DNA of 64,000 bases from Deltaproteobacteria bacterium YD0425bin51 (GTDB taxonomy: Bacteria > Desulfobacterota > Desulfobacteria > Desulfobacterales > YD0425bin51). Within the stretch, counting starts at the first letter, position 1. Each line of letters begins with the position of its first letter. The notes beneath the pieces were generated by a model that made no database searches, was not told the DNA's origin, and saw only the letters and a program-made list of their open reading frames with translations. Location: positions 62,001 to 126,000 of the forward strand of contig PDZS01000009.1 of the NCBI GenBank assembly GCA_002753225.1, read 5' to 3'. The translations under genes were made by a program, and so were the position numbers. Below, piece by piece: positions 33,737 to 42,971 of the stretch.

Positions 33737-35841
33737 GTGAGAAGGAAAAAAAAGACTTTTTTCGAGATAAGAACAGAAAAAGAAGATTTAATAGCAGAGG
33801 GAGAACCTCTGATTTTAAACCTTCTGCTGATAAATCTTTACTAAAAATTTTTGATGAAATAGGAGTTCCCAAAGAATCTCCTTTTGTTCCTGACCCTTTT
33901 CAGTTGGATGCAATATCAGCAATTGAAAACGCTGATTGTTTAGTAACTGCGCCAACAGGATCAGGTAAAACATGGATTGCAATAGAAGCAATTAAAAATT
34001 TCCAAAAAAAGAATCTTAAGTCATGGTATGCATCTCCCTTAAAGGCTTTGAGTAATTCAAAATATATAGAATTCTCTAAGGTTTTTGGTGCTGAAAATGT
34101 TGGAATTTTGACAGGAGACAGAAAAGAAAAACCTGATTCTTCAGTTGTAATAGGAACAACTGAAATTTTAAGAAATCATTTATACGATGCCATGCATCAT
34201 GGAGAAACTCTTCCTACTGATTTCGTAATAATAGATGAAGCACATTTTTTAGGTGATGAAGAAAGAGGTGTTGTATGGGAAGAGATATTAATTTATCTTC
34301 CTCCTAGAATTCCAATACTATTACTTTCAGCAACTATTGGAAATGCGCATGAAATTGCTGCATGGCTCTCTTCTATTCGTGGTAACCAATGTATTGTCAT
34401 TGATGAAAACAAGCGTCCTGTTCCTCTGTACCCGCTTTGTCTTCATCCATCAGGAACACTTTATCCATTACTTACAAAAGGAGGAGCAACAAGGAAGCAG
34501 AAAATATCTAAAAAAGTTGAAAATTTTTTAGACGAATATGCAACAAAATCGAAGCCCCCTAGATTTGGAGAAATTTTGCAGGTTTTGAGAAGATTTGACT
34601 TATTGCCAGCTATTTTCTTCTTAAAATCGAGAATGGATTGTGATAACGCATTAAGCTACTGTAATCAAAATCATCATAAAGATACAGAGACAAAAAATAA
34701 GTTAAAAAATAGAATTCAAGAATTAACCTCTGAATATTCACATATATCAAGACATAAACATATGTCTCGTCTTGAACACCAATTTGTTGCATCACATCAT
34801 AGCGGCCAGCTCCCTGCATGGAAACTTGTAGTAGAAAATTTGATGAGTGAAGGCTTGCTGGATGCTGTTTTTGCTACATCAACAGTTGCAGCAGGGGTTA
34901 ATTTCCCTGCACGAACCATTGTTTTTTTAAATTCTGATAAATTTAATGGTACTGCTTTTTTACCTTTAACTTCTACTGAATTTCATCAAATGACAGGAAG
35001 AGCAGGAAGAAGAGGGATGGACAATATAGGTTTTGCAGTAATGGTTCCAGGTAAATTTATGGATATCAGATTGATGGCAAAACTTATGGTATCTGAGCCA
35101 TCTGAGGTTATAAGCCAAATCAAAATTAATTTTTCAATGGTTTTAAATCTTCTTTTATCACATACATTGGATCAAATAGAAGAAATTTTAAAAAAATCAT
35201 TTGCGACTTATCTACTAATGAATAGAGAACTAAAAGAAAGTCATGCAAATGACTATCATAAAAAATTGTGGCAGGATTTTTTAAGACATCTTTCTTTTCT
35301 TAAAGAAACAAATTTTGTAGATGAAGATTCAAAATTGACTGAAGACGGTATTTGGGCATCAAAATTAAGAGTTGATCAGCCTCTAATGATTGCTCAAGGG
35401 TTTAGAAAAAAATTTTTCCCAGTTGGTGATCCAGCAATGCTTGCTGCTGTTATGGCTTCATTTGTTAATGACAAGGAGACTGATGAAAATCTTTTCCTTG
35501 TTGAAGGGAAATGGCTGCCAAACAATCTCCGAAAATTATTTAATACAATAAAAGGAAGTCTTAAACCTTTTGTTAAACTTATGGCAATACGAGGTTTTGC
35601 AGCAAGGGCTCTTTTTGTAAAACCAGCAGTATCTGTTTACAATTGGGCATTAGGACATTCATGGGAAAGCGTATTATCAATATCCAGAGTCGCCGAAGGT
35701 GACCTTGCCATGCTGATTTTAAGAACTGCTGACAATTTAAGGCACATAAGAGCTCTCGAAGACGTTTTCCCAGAAGCTGCCAAAACTGCTTCTGATGCCA
35801 TAGATCTAATTTTAAAAGAGCCTGTTATAAATTTTGATTAA
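33733..35841 (+). CDS. Ski2-like DEAD/DEAH-box helicase
   Basis: This 702-residue superfamily 2 helicase has Walker A (TAPTGSGKT, residues 72-80), DEAH in FVIIDEAHFLGDEERG, SAT in LLLSATIGN, and a motif VI of the Ski2/Mtr4/Hel308 type (QMTGRAGRRGMDNIG). A lysine/arginine-rich N-terminal tail of about 30 residues (KKDFFRDKNRKRRF) probably contacts nucleic acid. The C-terminal part is helical with no recognised extra domain. The substrate could be RNA or DNA; bacterial members of this class are poorly characterised. Its start overlaps the CooC-like gene by four bases, so they are translationally coupled. Confidence 0.9.
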   Translation: MSEKEKKDFFRDKNRKRRFNSRGRTSDFKPSADKSLLKIFDEIGVPKESPFVPDPFQLDAISAIENADCLVTAPTGSGKTWIAIEAIKNFQKKNLKSWYASPLKALSNSKYIEFSKVFGAENVGILTGDRKEKPDSSVVIGTTEILRNHLYDAMHHGETLPTDFVIIDEAHFLGDEERGVVWEEILIYLPPRIPILLLSATIGNAHEIAAWLSSIRGNQCIVIDENKRPVPLYPLCLHPSGTLYPLLTKGGATRKQKISKKVENFLDEYATKSKPPRFGEILQVLRRFDLLPAIFFLKSRMDCDNALSYCNQNHHKDTETKNKLKNRIQELTSEYSHISRHKHMSRLEHQFVASHHSGQLPAWKLVVENLMSEGLLDAVFATSTVAAGVNFPARTIVFLNSDKFNGTAFLPLTSTEFHQMTGRAGRRGMDNIGFAVMVPGKFMDIRLMAKLMVSEPSEVISQIKINFSMVLNLLLSHTLDQIEEILKKSFATYLLMNRELKESHANDYHKKLWQDFLRHLSFLKETNFVDEDSKLTEDGIWASKLRVDQPLMIAQGFRKKFFPVGDPAMLAAVMASFVNDKETDENLFLVEGKWLPNNLRKLFNTIKGSLKPFVKLMAIRGFAARALFVKPAVSVYNWALGHSWESVLSISRVAEGDLAMLILRTADNLRHIRALEDVFPEAAKTASDAIDLILKEPVINFD

Positions 35842-35859
35842 ATTAAACGGAGGCTTTCT

Positions 35860-38800
35860 ATGAAAATAAAATTCTATTTCATAAAGTGGATATTATTTCT
35901 GTTTTATTTTTTAGGTCAATATTCTGTTTATGCAGAGGTATCTTCAGAAAAGGGAATTCTGGAGCGGATAAAAAATGAAATGGGTGTTGCTATAGGAAAT
36001 CAAGATGCAGGAAAAATTTCTGAAATCTTAAAAATTGCTCCTAAGCTTGCAAACGGTAAATTTGATGATGGAATTCCTTATATTATGGCGGTTTTAGGTT
36101 CTCCAGATATTCTTAAAATATTTATTGATAATGGAGCTGATCCTAATAGTAAGGTTCAGGAAGTGCCGCTTTTGTATAATACAATAGGAACAGGTAATAT
36201 AGAAGGATCAAAAATCCTTCTTAATGCAGGAGCAGATCCAAATGCAATAGAACCATCAGGTGCCAGCCCTATTTTTACAGCAATTGCACAAAATCATCTT
36301 AACTTGGTAAAACTGCTAATAGAAAATGGTGCTGATTTAAAACAGCCTTATAAAGATAGAACCCCTCTCCAGTTCGCACGGGAGAAGGGTAAAAATGAAA
36401 TTGCCGAATTCCTCCAAAATTGTCCTGTAAAGAAAATCCCAAAAAAAATAGAGCCATTTAACAAAAAAGTAGAATCTGAACAAAAAAAGGTTAAGGAAGC
36501 TTCTCCTGAACCAGAACTAAATCTAACAGGAGATATTGCAAATAAAATTATTTCTGAAGAATTTTATGCGGCTCTCTCTGAACCAAACTTGGAAAAAGTG
36601 AAAACTCTTCTGGAAAAAGGAGCAGATCCAGATGCCCCTTTACAGGGTGAAAATGAACAAGATCGCTCAATTTATCGTCCTATCCATTATGTACTCCAAA
36701 GCGGTGGGATTATTTTTTCCGGAAAACAACATGAGAGGAAAAATCCTGATCGTATAAGGGAAGTATGGGAAGAAAGGGAAAAAATAATTTTTTCTCTTCT
36801 TGATTACAGCGCTGATACTAGGCACCAAGTTTTTTTTCACGCAGGATATGTGCCTCTTTTTTATCGTGCAATTGATGAAGCTTTTGAACGTCCAGATATT
36901 CTTCGTGCTCTTCTTTCTTCAGGTGCGCCTTGCACTAGAATCGTAAATGAAGATGGACCAATTTCCTGTCTTAGATTTTTTATAAGAAAATGGGGAGATT
37001 CAGGTTTTGATTCTCCAGGACAACTTGCTGAATATAAAGAAATTATGCAAATGATAATATCAAATGGGGGAGATGTTGATGAATCTTTTCCTCCTGAAAA
37101 CCCTGTCCTTTTTGAATTGACTAACTCGGAGTTTTCGCCTGCTATTGTTGAGGCTATAATTGATGTATTCAGTGATAAAGGGGCAAATTTCAATTTGCCA
37201 AGTAATGATTCTTCAAAACATACGGTTCTTCATATTGCAGTAAATGATCCCAAACTCTATTTTTTGGCAAAACTTTTGTTAGATAGCAAAGCAGATCCCA
37301 ATAGTGTAGATTCTCATGGAAACACTCCTTTACTAAATATGGCTAAAGGATTTTATTCTCTTAAAGAAACAGAGACACTTATGTCTCTTTTAATAAAGAA
37401 AGGGGCAAAAGTTAATATTGATATCCCTGAATACCCTGGGCAAACTCCACTCCATCATTGCAATTCAAAATCAAATCTTTTTTCTCTTCTTCAGAGTAAA
37501 GGTGGAAAATGCTTTGTAAAAAACGAAAATAATGAGACTCCATGTAATAGTTGTAATAATCTTTTGAAAGGAAAGGGAAATGCAACTGAAAATAAACAAC
37601 CCGGAAATCTGAAGTTGAAAGTTAAGGCTGAACCCCTCACACTGTGGGCGAATCTTCTTGCTCCCAGTGATAAGATGGTAAAAGGAAAAGGGGCTTCTCG
37701 TGTTCAAATAGAAATCACTGATGAAAAAGGTAAACCTGCAGGTCAGACAATGATTTCAGTTTCTTTGGACAGCAATGAAAAAGGTGGGTTCGCAAGACCC
37801 ATTATGACAACAGATTCCAGTGGTATAGTTGATCAGGAATATCAGCCATTTCTTCATGGCCAAAATATTATGAAAGTTTCAATAAGAAACCCTGATATTT
37901 CAGATGAGAAGGTGAAGTCAAAAGGAAAAACTGATTCATCCAGCAATTACGAGACTATTATGTTTGAACAAGGAGAACTTCGTATAGAAGAGGTCGAAAA
38001 ACCTGATCCTGTCCCTCAGCATCTTACAGGAGGGGAGATTTTTTTCCGTGCTGTTTTTTACTCTCCAAACCTAATTATATCTCCTGAAGGACGTGAAATT
38101 TCTCTTATAAAAGAATTTACTGATGGGAATATATCTGGAAGCTTTATTCCTGAAACAGCAAAAACTGATATTAATGGTACTGCCATGTTTGCCTTTGTTC
38201 CAGGAGAAAATAATACTAAAGGGATAAATTTTAAAGTTAGCGCAAAAACCAAATGTCCAGACGCCTCTGAATATGATATTGGTTCAAATTGGTTGAAAAT
38301 AGGTAGGGAGCCTGGGGTCTTCCGCCTTGAATTTAAGGCAGTACAGGTAATTGATTCTCTTGAATGCCGTGATTGGATCATGGGAAAACCAGCTATACTT
38401 TCAGCAAAGCTTGTCTGGTTTGATCCTCTTGTTGAGGCTGTTGAAGCAGAGGTCATTTTTAATTTTAAAGGTAAAGCATTAAAAACCATTCCTTCTTTTA
38501 CATTTATCAAAAAAACAACCTATGAAGAACGGCGCCAGCATAAAGATACAGCATGGGTTAAATTTATTCCTGATACAATAGGTGCAAATCTTATTGAATG
38601 CGAAGTAAAACCCAAAAAAGCAGTTTCTCCAAAAAAATTTGATGTAAAACTACTTTCAAAAATGAAAGAACGAAGAAGTGTAAGGGTTTTTTCTTTAAAA
38701 AAACCGCTTAGAATTCATTTCATGCCTATTGCAGTAGGCTCATGGAAAGGGAAGACTGTTTGGGATCAAGCAAGTTTTGATGCTTTCAGGACAAAACAGA

Positions 38801-39456
38801 TGCAGTTTTTAAGAGGAATAATACCTCTGCCGCCTGAACTTATAATAGATTCATCAACAGGAAACGAGATGATGATTCCAATTGCAGATTTGGGTGAAAA
38901 GATGGTTGGAGTTGATAACAAACTTTTAAAGCAATATTTGGAAATCCCTATATTAAAGGTTCTTGCAAGGCTTGATGCTTATCAGCAGGAAAAACTAGGC
39001 GATTACATAGTTGGAATAGTTCCGAAAGATTTTTTTGTAAATTCTCCATCTGAAGGCACTGAGGGATTGACAGATATTTCAAAGTCTTCATATGGAACTC
39101 TTATTATTGACAGTGCAAAAGCCAGTATCTTGATTCACGAACTTACACATCTTTTTGGGCAGAAAGAACATTCAACACCTCCTGATGCTGAAAGAGGAGT
39201 TTTTATTTCAGATGAAGCTCCAGACGGCTGGGATGCACGGGAAACCGATGTTTCAAAAAAAGGAGGCACATATCCTGGCGATTATATGGATGCAACACCT
39301 GGCGATCCTGATTTTACATGGGTTTCAAGACACATCTATAATTTTTTACTAGACTTTTTCAGAAACAGGGAAATGGTAGTTGAAGAAACTCCTGAGCCTA
39401 TTGGACCGCTTACACCTCAGCGTTCTCCTCATAAACTTGGAGAGCCTGCACGCTGA
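35860..39456 (+). CDS. Secreted ankyrin/Ig-like protein with C-terminal HExxH metalloprotease-like domain
   Basis: This 1198-residue protein has a signal peptide (IKWILFLFYFLGQYSVYA, cut near residue 26). Ankyrin-type repeats follow in two blocks (about 60-185 and 230-570; for example VKLLIENGADLKQPYKDRTP and LLDSKADPNSVDSHGNTPLL). Then come invasin/Big-like beta domains (about 640-1000, ITDEKGKPAGQTMISVSLDS). Near residue 1092 it has HELTHLFGQKEH, a zinc-protease motif close to the metzincin form HExxHxxGxxH, followed by YMDATPG at about 1141, which could serve as a Met-turn. Ankyrin repeats linked to a secreted protease-like end is unusual. It may be a surface or host-contact protein; this is inference. 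Confidence 0.8.
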   Translation: MKIKFYFIKWILFLFYFLGQYSVYAEVSSEKGILERIKNEMGVAIGNQDAGKISEILKIAPKLANGKFDDGIPYIMAVLGSPDILKIFIDNGADPNSKVQEVPLLYNTIGTGNIEGSKILLNAGADPNAIEPSGASPIFTAIAQNHLNLVKLLIENGADLKQPYKDRTPLQFAREKGKNEIAEFLQNCPVKKIPKKIEPFNKKVESEQKKVKEASPEPELNLTGDIANKIISEEFYAALSEPNLEKVKTLLEKGADPDAPLQGENEQDRSIYRPIHYVLQSGGIIFSGKQHERKNPDRIREVWEEREKIIFSLLDYSADTRHQVFFHAGYVPLFYRAIDEAFERPDILRALLSSGAPCTRIVNEDGPISCLRFFIRKWGDSGFDSPGQLAEYKEIMQMIISNGGDVDESFPPENPVLFELTNSEFSPAIVEAIIDVFSDKGANFNLPSNDSSKHTVLHIAVNDPKLYFLAKLLLDSKADPNSVDSHGNTPLLNMAKGFYSLKETETLMSLLIKKGAKVNIDIPEYPGQTPLHHCNSKSNLFSLLQSKGGKCFVKNENNETPCNSCNNLLKGKGNATENKQPGNLKLKVKAEPLTLWANLLAPSDKMVKGKGASRVQIEITDEKGKPAGQTMISVSLDSNEKGGFARPIMTTDSSGIVDQEYQPFLHGQNIMKVSIRNPDISDEKVKSKGKTDSSSNYETIMFEQGELRIEEVEKPDPVPQHLTGGEIFFRAVFYSPNLIISPEGREISLIKEFTDGNISGSFIPETAKTDINGTAMFAFVPGENNTKGINFKVSAKTKCPDASEYDIGSNWLKIGREPGVFRLEFKAVQVIDSLECRDWIMGKPAILSAKLVWFDPLVEAVEAEVIFNFKGKALKTIPSFTFIKKTTYEERRQHKDTAWVKFIPDTIGANLIECEVKPKKAVSPKKFDVKLLSKMKERRSVRVFSLKKPLRIHFMPIAVGSWKGKTVWDQASFDAFRTKQMQFLRGIIPLPPELIIDSSTGNEMMIPIADLGEKMVGVDNKLLKQYLEIPILKVLARLDAYQQEKLGDYIVGIVPKDFFVNSPSEGTEGLTDISKSSYGTLIIDSAKASILIHELTHLFGQKEHSTPPDAERGVFISDEAPDGWDARETDVSKKGGTYPGDYMDATPGDPDFTWVSRHIYNFLLDFFRNREMVVEETPEPIGPLTPQRSPHKLGEPAR

Positions 39457-40523
39457 TGATCTATCCAAGCATATCTTGTTCCAAGATATGCTTTGGCTTC
39501 AATTGGGTCTGAATTTAAAAAGTTTATTTTGATATGATGCAGGAAATTTTCAAAAACATGAATATATTTTAAGCCTAAATTTATTGCTATAAGTAAATTA
39601 TGCGAAGGCCACTTCCTTTTATCTTCATATTGATGGTGGAAAGAATGCCAATTCTTAACAGCAGCAATTTTTTGAGGTAAAGCAAGGCTATGTTCAAAAA
39701 GAAAATCAAGAAAAGGAACCCATTCTTCAGGATGTCCAATTCTTGGATTAATTCTGACTTCAATCCCAACTTTTGGTCCAATACCTTCTTCCAAGATATC
39801 GAGATCAAGATCCACAGAATCAGCAAAAGAATTAATCTTTTTAATAAATAACTCAAATTCATCAATATTACCACTCCAGCCTATTGTTTTTAAATATTTG
39901 GGAATTTCTAAACATGCAAAACCTCTAATACATAGCCTTATGGGAGAAGGTTTGCGGGAAAGCATAGCTCCGCACTGGAAAACGAATGCTTTGTCATTAA
40001 GATTTTGAACGCATTTTTCTACAAAATGCCATGACTTTTTTGAATCATTATCTCCTATCATAATTATGATTGCGTCCTTCAACAAAGAAAGTGTCATATC
40101 TTTAGAGTTTTGAGATGGATTAAGTCCGAAAAAAAAGGAGGGATATCCAGCCATAATTTTGGCTTCTTCTTCATTTAAAGCATTTGAAGAATCAAATTCT
40201 AACCATATATTATCTGTTCTCTCTTTTAAAAAAGGAGTTACCCATCCTTTGCTAAATTCCCTTATTATATTCCAGCATGGAGTATCAAATCTATCACTAA
40301 TTTGAATAAGTTTTTGTGCCCCTGAATCCATAGAAGTTGTATTTATAGAAAAATCGCACGCTTGATTATCATTCCCCAACCTGCATTCAAAACCAAAAGC
40401 TGAACTATAGTCCTCTGGAAAAAAAGATGCTATTGTTTCAATATTTTTAATGTTAGATATGCTTAAAATTTCAGAAGGAGCTTCTAACAAAGCATTGGCA
40501 ACTGATGCTGTAAAATTTCCCAT
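39429..40523 (-). CDS. Unrecognised protein co-transcribed with LanM
   Basis: This 364-residue protein begins MGNFTASVANALLEAPSEIL. No signal peptide, membrane segment or known catalytic motif could be recognised. Blocks that look conserved include FGFECRLGNDNQACDFSI, CIRGFACLEIPKYLKTIGWS and GPKVGIEVRINPRIGHPEEW, and repeated W/F-rich alpha/beta units hint at an internal repeat. The start has an AAGGAT site and lies 18 bp after the LanM stop, so it is in the same operon and is a candidate accessory or tailoring protein for the lanthipeptide. It overlaps the ankyrin gene tail to tail by 28 bp. I do not assign a function. Confidence 0.7.
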   Translation of the reverse strand: MGNFTASVANALLEAPSEILSISNIKNIETIASFFPEDYSSAFGFECRLGNDNQACDFSINTTSMDSGAQKLIQISDRFDTPCWNIIREFSKGWVTPFLKERTDNIWLEFDSSNALNEEEAKIMAGYPSFFFGLNPSQNSKDMTLSLLKDAIIIMIGDNDSKKSWHFVEKCVQNLNDKAFVFQCGAMLSRKPSPIRLCIRGFACLEIPKYLKTIGWSGNIDEFELFIKKINSFADSVDLDLDILEEGIGPKVGIEVRINPRIGHPEEWVPFLDFLFEHSLALPQKIAAVKNWHSFHHQYEDKRKWPSHNLLIAINLGLKYIHVFENFLHHIKINFLNSDPIEAKAYLGTRYAWIDHQRAGSPSL

Positions 40524-40541
40524 TTTAATTATCCTTAAATG

Positions 40542-42971
40542 TCAAACTGGCATCAAAACCGATGGAATATTTTTGTAATCAAGTAAACGCAGAAGCGTGT
40601 ATCCAACGCCTGCTGTACCAGAAAACAATCCCGGAGAAAATACCGCTCCTGAAGTGTCTCCACTAAATGTATAATGACCTTTTTCCTTAGCTCGTCTAAT
40701 TATAATTGAAGATAAATGGATTGCTTCCTCTATAAGCTTAGGTTTATTTAATCTATTTCCTGCCTCAAGTAATAATTCGATCCTGCTGCAAATCCCGCAG
40801 CAAATATGATCTGGCATATCATATGAAATTGGACAATTAATAGAAAAATCAATGGCATTATTAATGTCCTTACGGATTTGTTCATTATCAAGACAATCCA
40901 GACCAAATAAGCGTGAAAGACCTATACCAGGCGCTCCTGAACACCAGCCTCCCATAAATTGAACGTCATTTTTTTTCTCAGAATGTTTTCTAAAGTCTGG
41001 CCAATTTAAATTTTTTATGGAATATAGTTCATTTTCATAAGAAAGTGCAATAATTGCTGCTTCCATAAAATCTTTTTTGGAAGTTTTAGGATAAAGTTTA
41101 AGGAGTGCATAAGCATATCCTGAAGAGCCATGCCCAAAACCTGCAAGTGGCTGAGTAGCAAAATGGGCAGGCCATAGCTTTTTATCTTTAAAAATTATCC
41201 TTTTTTTAAGAAGATGTTCACCGCATTTTTTAGCAATTTCAATAAAAGATTTATCTGAAAATTCCTCCATACAATAAAGCATGGTCAAAATAGATCCGCA
41301 AGCCCCAGATATAACATCTAATACTTCGTCTTTTTCTATGCTTTCTTCTGTAATCATACTTGCCATTTCAAAGGCAGCATTTTTTATTTCTGGTGATTCT
41401 AAAAAATGGCTGCTTAAAATAAGGGAATGGATACAGCCGCAAATTCCGCTTGCATACCCAAGAGAGAGATGACGAAGTGTTCCTCTTAATGAATCTTTAT
41501 TTATCATAGCCAAAAAATCTTGAAAACATCCTTTTGCAAGTTTTCTATATTTTTCTATATGGGTCTTATAAAACAGTGCTGAAAAAAATAGCCCAAGCCC
41601 AGATTTACCATTGTAAAGCAATAAAGGGAGGCGTTTTAAAGTAGCATGTCTTAAAAAGGCTGAACAAAGACCTTCGACTCCGCTTGAAAACTTTGCTCCA
41701 TCATATAAAAAGGAAGGAGAGCAAATATGTTGGAGAATATCTCCATATACTTGGGAATTGCGTGCTAAGAGTCTAAATTCACAATTCTTAAAAACTTCAA
41801 AAAAGCTTTTATCTTCAAGAATTTCTTTACGGTTATAAAGAAAGAACTCGTAAGCATATTTAAAACCTTCTTCCACTTTATCTGTATAATCTTTTACATT
41901 AGCAATTTTACCTTGATAATGAGGACAATTATACGAAGATTTTGCAGTTGTAAAAACGTTGTCAGATGGAGTAAGTCCGCCATAATCTCTCAATAATTGT
42001 TGATTTACAGGGAGCCATACAGGAAGGAGCATAGTATTTATCACAGATTTTGTCCAGAAACGATATGAAATGTCATTTATAATAATATGATTTTTGCCTT
42101 CATCATAATCAAAAGGCTTAACTTCTGCTTTTATAATGGTCTCGAGATCAATTATTGCGGGATTAGCTCCATATGCTATTACGTTTTCCTCATGAAGATC
42201 ATTGCTGCCAAGTATATATGCTAAACATAAGAGCATACCGCTCCGAAAATAAAACGTCTGGGCATCTTTTGGATCTTTAAGGGATATATTGTCAATAGCT
42301 TCAACCCATCCATAATCACCTTTATCAATTAGAACTGGCGTATGAACACCAATATCTATACCTTTGATTTTAAGATTACTAAGAAAAGTCTCCCACGCTT
42401 TATCAATTTTCAATGAACGGGGTTTATATATTAACTGTAATCCGCTCTCAAAAGTAGCTCGCATTACAGTTCGTCCTCCATTATGTCTATCAGAAAGGAA
42501 AGTCTCTAAATTAGATATTTTACCTGCTTGCTCTCCTTTGTTGAACTTAATATTTATTTCGTCTAAATCTAAGACTAATCTGTTTAAAAATTCCGATATA
42601 TTTTGAGACCATGTTTTAATTATTGTTATAACTAATCTTGCAAAAACTGGTCTGCGTATTATAAAATCTTTCCATGCTCCATTTAGTAGTTCATCACAAA
42701 ATTGATTATACAGAAGGTCTTCTTTAACTGAATTTGTGCTATTTTCTTTTAAAATAAAACCAAGTATAAAAGGGATAGGATTTTCTCTATAGCGCATCAA
42801 ATCAAATTCAGCAATTAAAGAGGAGCTAAAATACTTATTAAATTCTTGAATCAATTGCACAAGGGATGAATTAAGCGCTTTAACTGTAAAAAAAGATAAG
42901 TGATTTTCAATATATATCAAAAAACAGAATAATGGGAGAGAGTTATGTGTAAAAATGAGTTTACAATCCAT
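40542..42971 (-). CDS. Class II lanthipeptide synthetase LanM, CCG-type
   Basis: This bifunctional enzyme dehydrates Ser/Thr in a precursor peptide and adds Cys to form (methyl)lanthionine rings. The N-terminal dehydratase shows FIIRRPVFARLV, SDRHNGGRTVM, LIYKPRSLKID, YGWVEAI, and GSNDLHEENVIAYGANPAII with DLETII. The C-terminal cyclase has GFGHGSSGYAYALLKLYP, GGWCSGAPGIGLSRL and DHICCGICSRIELLLEAG. The adjacent cysteines (CCG where most have CHG) match the ProcM-like zinc site known for broad substrate tolerance. The start is uncertain: ATG 42971 keeps the N-terminal SLPLFCFL segment but overlaps the divergent YcaO 5' end; GTG 42860 avoids the overlap; an open frame extends to 43124. Confidence 0.9.
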   Translation of the reverse strand: MDCKLIFTHNSLPLFCFLIYIENHLSFFTVKALNSSLVQLIQEFNKYFSSSLIAEFDLMRYRENPIPFILGFILKENSTNSVKEDLLYNQFCDELLNGAWKDFIIRRPVFARLVITIIKTWSQNISEFLNRLVLDLDEINIKFNKGEQAGKISNLETFLSDRHNGGRTVMRATFESGLQLIYKPRSLKIDKAWETFLSNLKIKGIDIGVHTPVLIDKGDYGWVEAIDNISLKDPKDAQTFYFRSGMLLCLAYILGSNDLHEENVIAYGANPAIIDLETIIKAEVKPFDYDEGKNHIIINDISYRFWTKSVINTMLLPVWLPVNQQLLRDYGGLTPSDNVFTTAKSSYNCPHYQGKIANVKDYTDKVEEGFKYAYEFFLYNRKEILEDKSFFEVFKNCEFRLLARNSQVYGDILQHICSPSFLYDGAKFSSGVEGLCSAFLRHATLKRLPLLLYNGKSGLGLFFSALFYKTHIEKYRKLAKGCFQDFLAMINKDSLRGTLRHLSLGYASGICGCIHSLILSSHFLESPEIKNAAFEMASMITEESIEKDEVLDVISGACGSILTMLYCMEEFSDKSFIEIAKKCGEHLLKKRIIFKDKKLWPAHFATQPLAGFGHGSSGYAYALLKLYPKTSKKDFMEAAIIALSYENELYSIKNLNWPDFRKHSEKKNDVQFMGGWCSGAPGIGLSRLFGLDCLDNEQIRKDINNAIDFSINCPISYDMPDHICCGICSRIELLLEAGNRLNKPKLIEEAIHLSSIIIRRAKEKGHYTFSGDTSGAVFSPGLFSGTAGVGYTLLRLLDYKNIPSVLMPV

